A stretch of 64,000 nucleotides of DNA from Rhizobium sp. NZLR1 (GCF_017357385.1 NZ_CP071632.1:315501-379500); one strand, 5' to 3'; positions 17,510 to 28,236 are shown, counted from the first letter of the stretch. Notes: a model not told the origin generated them from the letters alone. Translations and numbers: made by a program.

Positions 17510-18493
17510 ATGTCCAATTCTAAGCGTCAATCCGTCTTGATCAATGCGCCGCGCCGTGCGGCCTTGAGGCTCGGCCTCGCCGGCACATTGGTGCTGGCGC
17601 TGTCCTGCAGCGTGTCGCCTGCCTTTGCGGCCGAGAAGCCGAAGGTCGGCCTGATCATGAAGTCCCTGTCGAATGAGTTCTTCAAGCAGATGAAGGCCGG
17701 CGCCGACAAATATGCGGCGGAAAACAAGGACAAGTTCGACTTCAAGGCCGTCGGCATGAAGGACGAGCGTGATTTCGCCTCGCAGGTCGATGCCGTCGAG
17801 AACTTCGTCACCCAGAAATACGATATCATCGTTGTGGCGCCGGCCGATTCAAAGGCAATGGCCACGCCGCTGGCAAAGGCGGTTAAGGCCGGCGTCAAGG
17901 TCATCAACATCGACGTGCCGCTTGATGCCGGTGCCAAGAAGGCAGCCGGTATCGATCTGGCGTTCTTCGGGCCAGACAACAAGGAAGGCGCAAAGCTTGC
18001 GGGCGATGCGCTTGCCAAGGACCTCGGACCCGGCGCCAAGGTGGTCATCCTCGAGGGCAACCCCGAGGCCGACAATGGCAAGGAGCGCAAGGAAGGCTTC
18101 ATGGGTTCCATCAAAACCGGCAAGCTTGAGCTTCTTGACAGCAAGACCGCCCATTGGGAGACAGAGGAAGCCAACACCGTCATGACCAATTTCCTGACGA
18201 AATATAAGGATATCAAGGGCGTCATGGCCGCCAACGACTCCATGGCCCTCGGCGTCGTCAAGGCTCTCGATGCGGCCGGCCAAGCCGGCAAGATCAAGGT
18301 TGTCGGCTTCGACAACATTCCGCCCGTTCAGCCGCTGATCAAGGATGGCAAGATGCTCGCCACCGTCGAACAGTACGGCGCGCAGATGGCGGTCATGGGC
18401 ATCGACTATGGCATGCGGGAACTTGCCGGCGAAAAATTCACCGGCTGGGTCAAGACCGACGTCAAGCTCGTCACAGCAGCCGATCTGAAATAA
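17510..18493 (+). CDS. Sugar ABC transporter substrate-binding protein (RbsB/type 1 PBP)
   Basis: The 327-residue protein carries a long signal peptide (about 38 residues, ending at AFAAEKP). The mature part has a type-1 periplasmic binding fold: KVGLIMKSLSNEFFKQMKAGA, DIIVVAPADSKAMATPLAKA, VINIDVPLD, then VMAANDSMALGVVKAL and VVGFDNIPP. These are the ribose/galactose-binding landmarks. It feeds a sugar to the importer encoded downstream. Which sugar cannot be told. The ATG at 17510 follows GGGAGGAA. A 281-bp gap with a large palindrome separates it from the ATPase gene. Confidence 0.93.
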   Translation: MSNSKRQSVLINAPRRAALRLGLAGTLVLALSCSVSPAFAAEKPKVGLIMKSLSNEFFKQMKAGADKYAAENKDKFDFKAVGMKDERDFASQVDAVENFVTQKYDIIVVAPADSKAMATPLAKAVKAGVKVINIDVPLDAGAKKAAGIDLAFFGPDNKEGAKLAGDALAKDLGPGAKVVILEGNPEADNGKERKEGFMGSIKTGKLELLDSKTAHWETEEANTVMTNFLTKYKDIKGVMAANDSMALGVVKALDAAGQAGKIKVVGFDNIPPVQPLIKDGKMLATVEQYGAQMAVMGIDYGMRELAGEKFTGWVKTDVKLVTAADLK

Positions 18494-18628
18494 TCGGGAT
18501 TACCGACGACAAGGCAAAGAGGCGCCGGCTTGCTGTCGGCGCCAACGACTACCAACCGATCGACGCGTTGATCGCTCCGGAAGAGGCTTGTTTCGAGCCT
18601 CTCCGATGCGCCTTTCGTGGAGGATCGC

Positions 18629-18752
18629 CTAGAGCGCTTCAGCTTTTGATGGAAGCGCAGAACCGCTCTAGCTTTTTGTTTTTACGCAATTCCCGGCAAA
18701 AGCACTTCGCGCTTTGCCTGGGAAAACCGCTTCACACTTTTCCTGGAATTGC
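18629..18752. repeat. Composite rhizobial palindromic repeat, copy 3, inside the ABC operon
   Basis: Module one: CTAGAGCG (18629-18636) / CGCTCTAG (18664-18671). Then TTTTTGTTTTTACG, then module two with outer arms GCAATTCC (18686-18693) / GGAATTGC (18745-18752). Between these arms lies an extra GCAAAAGC.CTTCGCGCTTTGC hairpin that recurs almost unchanged at 28306-28335. It falls between the binding-protein gene and the ATPase gene. Confidence 0.75.
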
Positions 18753-18774
18753 TCCAATCGTGCATGAGGTCGAC

Positions 18775-20295
18775 GTGTCAGACGCAGCAGATGACGATAT
18801 CCTGAGACTGGAAAGGATCGGCAAGCGCTTCCCCGGCGTCGTGGCCCTCAAGGATGTCTCGATGCGGATCAGCCGCGGCAAGGGGCACGTTCTCCTGGGC
18901 GAGAACGGTGCCGGAAAGTCGACGCTGATCAATCTGCTCGGCGGCGTCTTCAGGCCGGATGACGGCCATATTCTATTTGACGGCAAACCTTACCATCCCT
19001 CCTCGCCGCTGGAGGCGTTCAAGGCCGGCATCCGCGTCATTCACCAAGAACTGCACCCGCTGTCCAACCTGACGGTTGCCGAAAATCTCTTGTTTGAGCA
19101 TCTGCCGCGCCGATATGGCCTGGTGAACTATAAGGCGATGAACGCCAGGGCGGCCGAACTCCTCGAAGAGGTCGGTCTCGACGTTGCCCCGACGACGCTG
19201 GCAGGCAGCCTCAGCGTCGCGCAGCTGCAACTGGTCGAGATCGCCAAGGCGCTTTGTTACGAAAGCAAGCTTCTCGTTCTCGACGAACCGACGGCAACTC
19301 TGACCTCCAAGGAGGTCGATCGCCTCTTCGAAATTCTGAAGCGCCTGAAGCGGCGTGGCGTCACCACGCTCTATATCTCACACCGGCTGGAGGAGATCTT
19401 CGACGTCGGTGACGACGTGACGGTGCTGCGCGACGGCCAGCATGTGATTACCCGTCCGCTGGCGGGATTGGCTATCCCTGACATCGTCGAGCTGATGGTC
19501 GGGCGCAAGCTTTCCGATCACGGCATTTTTAAAGGCGACAGCATCGTATCTGGCGAAGCGCTCGGCGTTTCCGGCCTGAAGGTGAACCGCAACAGCCCGG
19601 AACTGTCCTTTTCCGTCGCCAAGGGCGAAATCGTCGGCATTGCCGGCCTTGTCGGCAGCGGGCGCACCGAGGCGGTTCGGGCTCTCTTCGGCGCCGACGT
19701 CAAGGCATCCGGCGAAATCCGTCTGAATGGCGAGCTGGTCGAAATCAATTCGCCGAAGGATGCCGTTGCGGCCGGGCTGTGCCTGGCAACCGAAGACCGC
19801 AAGATGCAGGGCCTGATGCTCGACATGAGCTGCGCCCAAAACTCCACGATAACCGATCTCGCCAAGATCTCCCGCAACGGCCTGATCAGCGGCAAAGCGG
19901 AGGATGATCACGCCCAGCGCCTGGTGCGCGAGCTGCGGATCAAGACGCCCTCCATCCATCAGGCCGTCAGGACCTTTTCCGGCGGCAATCAGCAAAAGGT
20001 GGTCATCGCCAAATGGCTGTTCCGCGGCCCCAAGGTGCTGATCTTCGATGAGCCGACCCGCGGCATCGACGTCGGTGCGAAGGCCGAGATTTATGAGCTG
20101 TTGTGGAAATTTGCCGCCGAAGGAAAAGGTGTGCTGGTGGTATCTTCGGATCTGCCGGAGCTGATCGGCATTTGCCATCGCATCATCGTTTTCTCCGACG
20201 GCAAAATATCCGGCGAAATCGCTCGCGAACAATTTGACGAGAGCAGGATCCTGTCGCTCGCCTACAAGGAGTACAGTCGTGTCCGCCAACATTGA
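18775..20295 (+). CDS. Sugar ABC transporter ATP-binding protein (RbsA-type, two nucleotide-binding domains)
   Basis: The 506-residue protein has two fused ABC ATPase domains. Domain one has Walker A GENGAGKSTL, signature LSVAQLQLVEIAKAL and Walker B LLVLDEPTATL. Domain two has the degenerate Walker A GLVGSGRTE, signature FSGGNQQKVVIAKWL and VLIFDEPTRGIDVGAKAEIY, the usual RbsA asymmetry. I place the start at GTG 18775, where GAGGT lies six bases upstream; longer frames would translate the repeat. It overlaps the permease gene by 17 bases and energises sugar uptake. Confidence 0.93.
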   Translation: MSDAADDDILRLERIGKRFPGVVALKDVSMRISRGKGHVLLGENGAGKSTLINLLGGVFRPDDGHILFDGKPYHPSSPLEAFKAGIRVIHQELHPLSNLTVAENLLFEHLPRRYGLVNYKAMNARAAELLEEVGLDVAPTTLAGSLSVAQLQLVEIAKALCYESKLLVLDEPTATLTSKEVDRLFEILKRLKRRGVTTLYISHRLEEIFDVGDDVTVLRDGQHVITRPLAGLAIPDIVELMVGRKLSDHGIFKGDSIVSGEALGVSGLKVNRNSPELSFSVAKGEIVGIAGLVGSGRTEAVRALFGADVKASGEIRLNGELVEINSPKDAVAAGLCLATEDRKMQGLMLDMSCAQNSTITDLAKISRNGLISGKAEDDHAQRLVRELRIKTPSIHQAVRTFSGGNQQKVVIAKWLFRGPKVLIFDEPTRGIDVGAKAEIYELLWKFAAEGKGVLVVSSDLPELIGICHRIIVFSDGKISGEIAREQFDESRILSLAYKEYSRVRQH

Positions 20296-21307
20296 AAAAC
20301 AGACCGAGGCAAAAGAGGCGCGCTTCTGGGACAAGCTTATCCGGATCTCGATGAAGGAGGCGGGCGTCGCCATCGCCCTCATTCTGATCCTGGCGTTTTT
20401 CTCGGCGACCGCGCCCTATTTCGCGACGCCGGAGAATTTCCTGAAGATCTTCGTGCAGATTGCCATCAACACCGTGCTTGCTGCGGGCATGACCTTCGTC
20501 ATCCTGGTCGGCGGCATCGATCTTTCGGTCGGCTCGCTGCTTGCCCTTTGCACGGTGATCGGCGCAACGATCATGATCAATCCGATGTTTTCGCCATGGC
20601 AGGCGATTATTCTCGCTTGTCTTGCCGCGATGGGCACCGGCGCTGTGCTTGGCGCCGTCAACGGCTGGATCTGCGAGAAGTGGAAGCTTCCCTCCTTCAT
20701 CGTCACGCTCGGCATGCTCAACGTCGCCAGCGGCCTGGCGCGCGTCGTCAGCGACAATTCGACTATCACCGGCCTGCCGCAGCCTTTCGTCGATTTCGGC
20801 AACCTGATCTTCTGGGGCATACTCCCATCGATCTTTTTGATTGCGGTCGTCGTCGTCCTCATCGGCTGGTTCGTGCTGCGTTATACCGTCTTCGGCCGCT
20901 TCGTCTTCGCCATCGGCACCAATGAAGAGGCCGTTCGGCTCTCGGGACATCAGCCGAAAAAATACAAGATCGCGGTCTTCACCATTTCCGGGCTGACCGC
21001 CGGCATCGCCGCCATGGTCTATCTGCTCCGCCTCAATGTCGGCAGCCCGGTTGCCGGCATCGGTTATGAGCTGAATGCCATCGCTGCCGTCATCATCGGC
21101 GGCACCAGCCTCTCGGGCGGCAAAGGCTCGATCATCGGCACGCTGGTCGGCGCCTGCATTCTGCAGGTCCTGTCGACCGGATTGCAGCTTCTCGGCGCCG
21201 ACGACAATATCAAGCCGATCGTCATCGGCGCCGTCATCGTGCTTGCCGTCATTCTCGACAGCTATCGCGGCCGGCTGATGCGGATCCTCGAAACGCGAAG
21301 CCCTTGA
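20279..21307 (+). CDS. Sugar ABC transporter permease (RbsC-type)
   Basis: The 342-residue product is a polytopic membrane protein with 8-10 hydrophobic segments. The RbsC hallmarks are FVILVGGIDLSVGS (about residue 80), LPSFIVTLGMLN and the coupling loop with GTSLSGGKGSIIGTLVGA. The GTG start at 20279 has AAGGAG eight bases upstream inside the ATPase gene. It forms the transmembrane channel with the ATPase and the binding protein just upstream. No sugar kinase or isomerase is encoded nearby. Confidence 0.93.
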   Translation: MSANIEKQTEAKEARFWDKLIRISMKEAGVAIALILILAFFSATAPYFATPENFLKIFVQIAINTVLAAGMTFVILVGGIDLSVGSLLALCTVIGATIMINPMFSPWQAIILACLAAMGTGAVLGAVNGWICEKWKLPSFIVTLGMLNVASGLARVVSDNSTITGLPQPFVDFGNLIFWGILPSIFLIAVVVVLIGWFVLRYTVFGRFVFAIGTNEEAVRLSGHQPKKYKIAVFTISGLTAGIAAMVYLLRLNVGSPVAGIGYELNAIAAVIIGGTSLSGGKGSIIGTLVGACILQVLSTGLQLLGADDNIKPIVIGAVIVLAVILDSYRGRLMRILETRSP

Positions 21308-21369
21308 TTGGCCGTTGCGTTTGATATCTCTCCGACCTACATCTGTCCGGCATTCAGCGAGGGACGGAA

Positions 21370-22317
21370 ATGGCCAAGATCACCAATGTAGCGGTCCAGA
21401 TGGACCATGTCGCCGGCATCAATATTGCAGGTGACTCCACCTTCGCCATGAGCCTGGAAGCGCAAGTGCGCGGCTACAGGCTATTCCATTATACGCCCGA
21501 GCGCCTGAGTTTTCGCGACGGCAAGCTCTATGCCAGCGTCGAGCCGATGCTGCTGCGCGATGTCAAGGGCGATCACTTTGAACTCGGCGCGCCGGAGCGC
21601 GTCGATCTTTCGACCATGGATGTCGTGCTGCTGCGCCAGGACCCGCCCTTCGACATGGCCTATATCACTTCGACGCATCTGCTCGAGCGCATCCACCCGA
21701 AGACGCTGGTCGTCAACGATCCGGCCTGGGTGCGCAATTCGCCGGAGAAGATCTTCGTTACCGAATTCGCCGACCTGATGCCGAAGACGCTGATCACCAA
21801 GGATGCCGCCGAAATCCGCCGCTTCCGCGACGAGATGGGCGACATCATCTTGAAGCCGCTCTACGGCAATGGCGGCGCCGGTGTCTTCCATTCGACCCGC
21901 GACGACCGCAACCTATCGTCGCTGCTTGAGATGTTCGGCCAGCTTTTCCGCGAGCCCTTCATCGCCCAGCAATATCTGCCCGACGTGCGCAAGGGCGACA
22001 AACGCATCATCCTGGTCGACGGCGAATTTGCCGGCGCCATCAACCGCGTGCCGGCCGAACATGACAGCCGCTCCAACATGCATGTCGGCGGCCGCGCCGA
22101 GGCGACTGAGCTGACGCCGCGCGAACAGGAAATCTGCGACCGCATTGGCCCAGCGCTCAGAGAACGCGGCTTCCTGCTCGTTGGCATCGATGTGATCGGC
22201 GATTACATGACCGAGATCAACGTCACCTCGCCCACAGGCATCCGCGAGGTCAAGAAATTCGGCGGCGCCGATATCGCCAGTCTGCTCTGGGATGCGATCG
22301 AGCGCAAGCGCGGCTAA
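21370..22317 (+). CDS. gshB: Glutathione synthase GshB
   Basis: GshB joins gamma-glutamylcysteine and glycine with ATP to make glutathione. The 315-residue protein has the bacterial GshB layout: N-terminal [38 protein letters not shown], and an ATP-grasp domain with [30 protein letters not shown] and the metal/ATP motif [20 protein letters not shown] purine-rich GAGGGACGG lies just before the ATG. It follows the ABC permease gene after 62 bp but is functionally separate. Confidence 0.97.
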   Translation: MAKITNVAVQMDHVAGINIAGDSTFAMSLEAQVRGYRLFHYTPERLSFRDGKLYASVEPMLLRDVKGDHFELGAPERVDLSTMDVVLLRQDPPFDMAYITSTHLLERIHPKTLVVNDPAWVRNSPEKIFVTEFADLMPKTLITKDAAEIRRFRDEMGDIILKPLYGNGGAGVFHSTRDDRNLSSLLEMFGQLFREPFIAQQYLPDVRKGDKRIILVDGEFAGAINRVPAEHDSRSNMHVGGRAEATELTPREQEICDRIGPALRERGFLLVGIDVIGDYMTEINVTSPTGIREVKKFGGADIASLLWDAIERKRG

Positions 22318-22493
22318 GCTTGGCGCGCGAGCCACCCGCGCCTGCTATGACCGGGCACAACTCCGGTCACAGTCTACATCTGACTATGTTCCCATCGTGT
22401 TCTTGTTTTATTCCTGTTTCCATGCCAGATTGCAACTGCTGGCCCGGAAGGGTTGCGGGCGGTATAAGAGTTTGCGGGCAGGGGGATGGGTTT

Positions 22494-24026
22494 ATGGTCG
22501 CGCGTGTCAGTACGGTGGCATTTCAGGGCATCGAAGGTGTGCCGGTCGAGGTCCAGGTCATGGTCGCTCCCGGCAAAGTCGGCATGCAGATCGTCGGCCT
22601 GCCTGATAAGGCGGTGGCCGAAAGCCGCGAACGTGTGCAGGCCGCCCTTCACGCCTCCGGCCTGGCGCTGCCGGCCAAGCGGGTGACCGTCAACCTGGCG
22701 CCGGCCGATCTGCCGAAAGAAGGCTCACATTTCGACCTGCCGATCGCGCTGGCGCTGATGGCGGCGCTCGGCGCCATCCCTGCCGATGCGCTGGCGGAGT
22801 ATGTCGTCGTTGGTGAACTCAACCTCGACGGCACGATTGCCGCCATATCGGGCGCGCTGCCGGCGGCGATCGGCGCCAATGGGCTCGGCAAGGGGCTGAT
22901 CTGCCCGGCCGAAAGCGGCGCCGAAGCCGCCTGGGCCGGCGCCGAGGTCAATATTCTCGCACCCCGCAGCCTGATTGCCCTTGCCAATCATTTCCGCGGC
23001 ACGCAGGTGCTCACCCGACCGGAGGCATCGATCCGCGCCAATGCCGCCAACCTGCCGGACCTTGCCGAGATCAAGGGCCAGGAAAGCGCCAAGCGGGCGC
23101 TCGAGGTAGCAGCCGCCGGCGGCCATAATCTCTTGATGGTCGGCCCTCCCGGTTCCGGCAAGTCGATGCTGGCGTCAAGACTGCCGTCGATCCTGCCGCC
23201 GCTCTCGCCCGCCGAGCTGCTCGAGGTTTCGATGGTCCATTCGATCGCCGGCCAGCTCTCCGGCGGCAAGCTTTCCGACCGCCGGCCTTTTCGCACGCCG
23301 CACCATTCCGCCACCATGGCCGCCCTCGTCGGCGGCGGCATCCGCGCCCGGCCGGGCGAGGCCTCGCTTGCCCATCACGGTGTGCTCTTCCTCGACGAGT
23401 TTCCCGAATTTACCCCGCAGGCGTTAGATGCGCTGCGCCAGCCGCTCGAAGGCGGCGAATGCGTCATCGCCCGCGCCAATCACCGCGTCTCCTATCCGGC
23501 GAAATTCCAGCTGATCGCAGCGATGAACCCCTGCCGATGCGGCATGGCCGGCGAGCCCGGCCATACTTGCGCCCGTGGCCCGCGCTGCATGAGCGATTAT
23601 CAGGCCCGCATCTCCGGCCCGCTGATGGACCGCATCGATATCCGCATCGACGTGCCGGCCGTCTCCGCCGCTGATCTGATCCGGCCGATGGCCGCTGAGG
23701 CCAGCGCCGACGTCGCCCGCCGCGTCGCCCGCGCCCGCGAGATCCAGCAGGAGCGCTTCGAGGCCGCCGGCGCAAAGGGCATCGGCACCAATGCCCGCTG
23801 CTCCACCGCAATGATCGAGAAACTCGCCGAACCCGATGCCGGCGGCCTGCAGCTGCTGCGCGACGCCGCCGAAAAGATGAAATTCTCCGCCCGTGGCTAC
23901 CACCGCGTCCTCAAGGTCGCCCGCACCCTCGCCGACCTCGACGGCAAACCGACGGTCGGCCGCCTCCATCTCGCCGAAGCGATTTCTTACCGCATTGCAG
24001 GGGAGAGGTTGACGGCGGCGGCGTGA
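22494..24026 (+). CDS. comM: ComM/YifB-family Mg-chelatase-like AAA+ ATPase
   Basis: The 510-residue protein has an N-terminal ChlI-like domain (GIEGVPVEVQVMVAPGK, GLPDKAVAESRERV, VNLAPADLPKEG). A AAA+ module follows with Walker A MVGPPGSGKSMLA (about residue 217) and Walker B GVLFLDEFPEF, plus a C-terminal zinc-like cluster in MNPCRCG and HTCARGPRC. ComM is a helicase that helps branch migration during natural transformation, and YifB homologues occur in species not known to be competent. ATG at 22494 is preceded by GGGGGATGGG and matches the family N-terminus. Confidence 0.93.
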   Translation: MVARVSTVAFQGIEGVPVEVQVMVAPGKVGMQIVGLPDKAVAESRERVQAALHASGLALPAKRVTVNLAPADLPKEGSHFDLPIALALMAALGAIPADALAEYVVVGELNLDGTIAAISGALPAAIGANGLGKGLICPAESGAEAAWAGAEVNILAPRSLIALANHFRGTQVLTRPEASIRANAANLPDLAEIKGQESAKRALEVAAAGGHNLLMVGPPGSGKSMLASRLPSILPPLSPAELLEVSMVHSIAGQLSGGKLSDRRPFRTPHHSATMAALVGGGIRARPGEASLAHHGVLFLDEFPEFTPQALDALRQPLEGGECVIARANHRVSYPAKFQLIAAMNPCRCGMAGEPGHTCARGPRCMSDYQARISGPLMDRIDIRIDVPAVSAADLIRPMAAEASADVARRVARAREIQQERFEAAGAKGIGTNARCSTAMIEKLAEPDAGGLQLLRDAAEKMKFSARGYHRVLKVARTLADLDGKPTVGRLHLAEAISYRIAGERLTAAA

Positions 24027-24035
24027 GGATAGAAG

Positions 24036-24172
24036 CGAATAGGAAGTAGCGAATAGCGAATAGTTAAGTGCCTTGCCCGTCACCAAGCAGGCCTTCATCC
24101 TATTCGCTATTCGCTATTCGCTATTCGCTATTCGCTATTCGCGCTATTCGCGCTATTCGCGCTATTCGCTAT

Positions 24173-24175
<3 letters not shown>
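24036..24175. repeat. Heptanucleotide tandem repeat with an inverted partner, between comM and cysK
   Basis: Six uninterrupted copies of CTATTCG (24100-24141) are followed by three nine-base variants CGCTATTCG (to 24168) and a final CTATTCA. On the comM side are three copies of the reverse complement CGAATAG (24036-24042, 24050-24056, 24057-24063). Transcripts from either strand can therefore fold back. The last unit overlaps the cysK stop codon (24173-24175). Confidence 0.9.
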
Positions 24176-25135
<960 letters not shown>

Positions 25136-25279
25136 GAGTGCCTCCCTTTCAAATCCTGCTTCTGAAATCGAGGAGGAGAATAGGGTCAAAGGCCTGAAGA
25201 GGCCAGACCGCGTTCACCCCGGGGGAGCGGGACGCGGAGAAAAATACCTTTGAAAACCGGTTCTTGCCGAATGTTTATT

Positions 25280-25897
25280 TCAGGCCGCCCGGGTGGCGAT
25301 GAAGGCCGCCGTGCCGGCCAGGATGCCGGCCGCGATCCGGTTCAGCGCCTGCAGGGCGCGCGGTCGCTTCAGCATCGTGCGAGCCCGTGAGGCCAGCAGC
25401 ATATAGGGCACCAGCACGGTGATCAGCACCACGAAGGTCACCGCGAGCAGGAGCGCATAGTCACGCAGCCCGATATTGCCGATATCGATCAGCGTCGGCA
25501 CTAGGGCGACATAGAACAGCATCGTCTTCGGATTGCCGAGCGTCACCAGCAGGCCGGAAAGGAAGGACAGGCCGATATTGCTGGATTTCTTCGCCGTGAT
25601 GTCCTGCGGCAGCAGTCCCGTCGTCCAGAGCCTCCAGGCGATATAGCCGAGATAGAGGGCGCCGGCGATCTTGATGACGATGAACACCTCGGTGAAGGTC
25701 TGCGCCACGAAGGCAAGACCGAGAATGACCGCTGTCAGATAGGTCATGTCGCCAAGCACCAGGCCGAGGCCCATGAAAAAGGTCTCGCGGAAATTCGAGC
25801 CGAGCGCGCGGGCGACGATCGCGGCAATCCCCGGTCCGGTTATGGCGGCTGCGATGAACAGCGCTCCGGCATAGGTGATCAGGGCTGCGAGGCTCAT
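25280..25897 (-). CDS. LysE/RhtB-family amino-acid exporter
   Basis: The 205-residue protein has five to six hydrophobic segments and the family's N-terminal GPGIAAIVARALGSNFRETFFMGLGLVLGD-like region (about residues 22-50), then the LSGLLVTLGNPKTMLFY segment. These are standard LysE/RhtB features. Such proteins export amino acids or homoserine lactones, but the substrate here is unknown. It stands alone, with dps divergent upstream. Confidence 0.9.
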   Translation of the reverse strand: MSLAALITYAGALFIAAAITGPGIAAIVARALGSNFRETFFMGLGLVLGDMTYLTAVILGLAFVAQTFTEVFIVIKIAGALYLGYIAWRLWTTGLLPQDITAKKSSNIGLSFLSGLLVTLGNPKTMLFYVALVPTLIDIGNIGLRDYALLLAVTFVVLITVLVPYMLLASRARTMLKRPRALQALNRIAAGILAGTAAFIATRAA

Positions 25898-26130
25898 CGT
25901 TGATATCCACTGGATTGCGCGAGCTCTCTATAGGCGCGTGTTGCGCCGTCATCAATGCTTCGGCGCTAATCGGTCCATGACCATAAGGAATAGGTCTGCT
26001 GAACGATAAGCCACTTGGAAAGCGATCCGGCCTTGCTAGTTCTCTCTCTGCACGCGCGCCATCGGCACCCTTTGCGCTTCCCGAAAAGACCGGCGGCGCC
26101 GTCGAGATTTCATCACCAAGGAGAAAATGA

Positions 26131-26649
26131 ATGTCCTCTTCATCAGCCGAGACCCGCAGACTTTCGCCGCTCAAGACGCCCTCCACCCTGCCGACCAATG
26201 CCGTCACCGATATTTCGGCGGCGCTGACCGCGCTGCTTGCCGATGTCTTCACCCTTTATATGAAAACCAAGAACTTCCACTGGCATATGTCCGGCCCGCA
26301 TTTCCGCGACTACCACCTGCTGCTTGACGAACAGGCAGAGCAGATATTCGCCATGACCGACGACATTGCCGAGCGCGCCCGCAAGATCGGCGGCGTGACG
26401 CTGCGCTCCATCGGCCAGATCGCCCGCCAGCAGCGCATAACCGACAATGACGCGGATTTCGTCACGGCCGAGGACATGCTGTCGGAACTGCGCGAGGACA
26501 ATGGCCAGCTCGTTTCGCTGCTACGCGAGGTGCATGGTCTCTGCGACGAGCATAATGATGTCGCGACCGCCAGCCTGATCGAGAACTGGATCGACGAGGG
26601 TGAGCGCCGCACCTGGTTCCTGTTCGAAACGACGCGCCGCCAGAAGTAA
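26131..26649 (+). CDS. dps: Dps-family DNA-protecting ferritin-like protein
   Basis: Dps forms a 12-subunit shell that oxidises Fe(II) with H2O2 and protects DNA in stress. The 172-residue sequence has the ferroxidase elements KNFHWHMSGPHF (His) and YHLLLDEQAEQIF (Asp/Glu), positioned at about residues 48-72 as in the family. The Ser/Thr-rich N-terminal tail may help oligomerise or contact DNA. AAGGAG lies eight bases before the ATG. A strong hairpin follows the gene. Confidence 0.93.
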   Translation: MSSSSAETRRLSPLKTPSTLPTNAVTDISAALTALLADVFTLYMKTKNFHWHMSGPHFRDYHLLLDEQAEQIFAMTDDIAERARKIGGVTLRSIGQIARQQRITDNDADFVTAEDMLSELREDNGQLVSLLREVHGLCDEHNDVATASLIENWIDEGERRTWFLFETTRRQK

Positions 26650-26661
26650 GACCGGCAAACC

Positions 26662-26690
26662 GGCGTGCCGGCCATCGATGCCGGCACGCC
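26662..26690. terminator. Hairpin after dps, fused to a degenerate palindromic repeat (copy 4)
   Basis: Perfect 11-bp stem GGCGTGCCGGC (26662-26672) / GCCGGCACGCC (26680-26690), seven-base loop, no T-run. It is followed at 26691-26730 by ATGCATGTC..CCGGACGTGTGCAGCAGTTCC, half of the same repeat found at 15462. Confidence 0.6.
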
Positions 26691-26742
26691 AATGCATGTC
26701 ATCCGGACGTGTGCAGCAGTTCCATGCGACGCGCTTCAGCTC

Positions 26743-27645
26743 TCAACTCTCCAGCGCCCGCGGCCGCAGCCATCTTGGGCTCCAGCCGAGGTTCATGCCG
26801 GCGGCGGCAAGCAGGATGATCGCCGCGCCCGCGATCTGCATCGGCTGCAGCGCGTGGCCGAAGGCCAGCCGGTCGACGAGGATCGCCGCGATCGGATAGA
26901 GGAAGGACAGGGCGCCGGTGAGATGCGTCGGCAGCCGCTGGATCGCGCCATAGAGCAGCACATACATCAGCCCGGTATGAACGACGCCGACGGTGATAAG
27001 GATCGCCCACGTCCCCACATCCGCGGGTGGATGCGAAAAGTCGGTCATCGGCGCCAGCATCAGCATGCCGGTCGCGACCTGGATTAGCGCGATAAGATGC
27101 GGCGGCGTGCCCTTCAGCCATTTCGCGGCAAGCGCTGCGAGCGCGTAGAAGAAAGCCGCGCCCAGCGCCATCAGGATACCGAGGCCGTAGCCGTCGAGCG
27201 CATCGCCGCTTCCACCTGGTTTCCCCTGCACGATCGCTATCATGCCGGCGAAGGCGAGCACCAGCCAGAACAGCTTGGTCGCGGTGATTTTTTCGCCGAG
27301 AAACAGCGCGCCAAGCACCAGCAGCATGAAGGGCTGGGTGTTGTAGACGGTCGTGGCGATCGAGATCGTCGCATGAGAGTAGGAGGCAAACAGCAGCAGC
27401 CAGTTCAAGACGATGGCGACGCCGCCGAAGACGGCGATGCCGAAGGTGCGCAGCGTGAGAATGCCGGGCCGCAGCAGCCCGAGGGCGCCGCAGATGACGA
27501 GCAGGGTGAGCGCGCCGAACAGGCAGCGCCAGAAAACCACGCCGCTGACTGGCTGGCCCGACATGACGACGAACCAGCCGATCGTTCCCGAGATCAGCAT
27601 CGCTGCCGTCATTTCCGCTGTGCCTCTTTTGATGTCGCTGCTCAT
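26743..27645 (-). CDS. DMT-superfamily transporter (EamA domains)
   Basis: The 300-residue protein has ten predicted hydrophobic helices in two EamA repeats, with the family's NTQPFMLLVLGALFLGEKIT and SFLYPIAAILVDRLAFG ends of each repeat. These proteins export amino acids or other metabolites. ATG at 27643-27645 has GGAGG seven bases upstream, so I trim seven residues from the longest frame. It is divergent from an Lrp/AsnC regulator, which suggests amino-acid-responsive control. Confidence 0.9.
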   Translation of the reverse strand: MSSDIKRGTAEMTAAMLISGTIGWFVVMSGQPVSGVVFWRCLFGALTLLVICGALGLLRPGILTLRTFGIAVFGGVAIVLNWLLLFASYSHATISIATTVYNTQPFMLLVLGALFLGEKITATKLFWLVLAFAGMIAIVQGKPGGSGDALDGYGLGILMALGAAFFYALAALAAKWLKGTPPHLIALIQVATGMLMLAPMTDFSHPPADVGTWAILITVGVVHTGLMYVLLYGAIQRLPTHLTGALSFLYPIAAILVDRLAFGHALQPMQIAGAAIILLAAAGMNLGWSPRWLRPRALES

Positions 27646-27754
27646 GATTGCCTCCATTGTTGGCATCAGAATATTGAAGTGGCCGGCAATAATATATAAT
27701 GATAAGAAGGAGAATGATCGCTATTGCCTAATCATGATAGGAAAAGATGACGCC

Positions 27755-28219
27755 ATGGCTAATGATGCGCAATCGCTCGACGATACCGATCAGGCCATTC
27801 TGGAAGCCTTGGCCGGCAATGCGCGCATCTCGCTGAAGGAGCTGGCGCAGGAGGTGGGGCTCTCTTCGCCGAGTGCTGCCGAGCGTCTGCGGCGGCTGGA
27901 GGAGCGCGGCGTCATCAAGGCCTTCACCATCGATCTCGACCCCGCCGCCGTCGGTTATCCCCTGCAGGCGATCGTCCGCGTGCGCCCGCTGCCGGGACAG
28001 CTGCACATCGTCGAGCGCATCATCCAGGAAATTCCCGAAATCGTCGAATGCGACAAGGTGACCGGGGAGGATTGTTTTATCGCTCGCCTGGTCATCCGCT
28101 CGATGGCGGAGCTCGACGGCCTGCTGGACAGGGTCGCCGAACGGGCGGAAACCAACACCGCGATGATCAAGGCCTCGCCCGTCAAGCGCCGCCTGCCGCC
28201 GCTGTCACGGAAAAAGTAA
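27755..28219 (+). CDS. Lrp/AsnC-family transcriptional regulator
   Basis: The 154-residue protein has an N-terminal helix-turn-helix (DDTDQAILEALAGNARISLKEL, then SSPSAAERLRRLEERGVI) and a C-terminal RAM ligand-binding domain (VRVRPLPGQLHIVERII, GEDCFIARLVIRSM). An upstream in-frame ATG at 27734 lacks a ribosome site, so I start at 27755. It lies 109 bp from, and divergent to, an EamA exporter gene, a common regulator-exporter pairing for amino acids. Confidence 0.92.
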   Translation: MANDAQSLDDTDQAILEALAGNARISLKELAQEVGLSSPSAAERLRRLEERGVIKAFTIDLDPAAVGYPLQAIVRVRPLPGQLHIVERIIQEIPEIVECDKVTGEDCFIARLVIRSMAELDGLLDRVAERAETNTAMIKASPVKRRLPPLSRKK

Positions 28220-28236
28220 AGTCGGCGAACGAGTGC

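Noticed and set aside
18568..18774. N-terminal extension of the ABC ATPase
   Set aside because: The extension is translated from the palindromic repeat; the GTG at 18775 has a proper ribosome site and gives the family's normal N-terminus.
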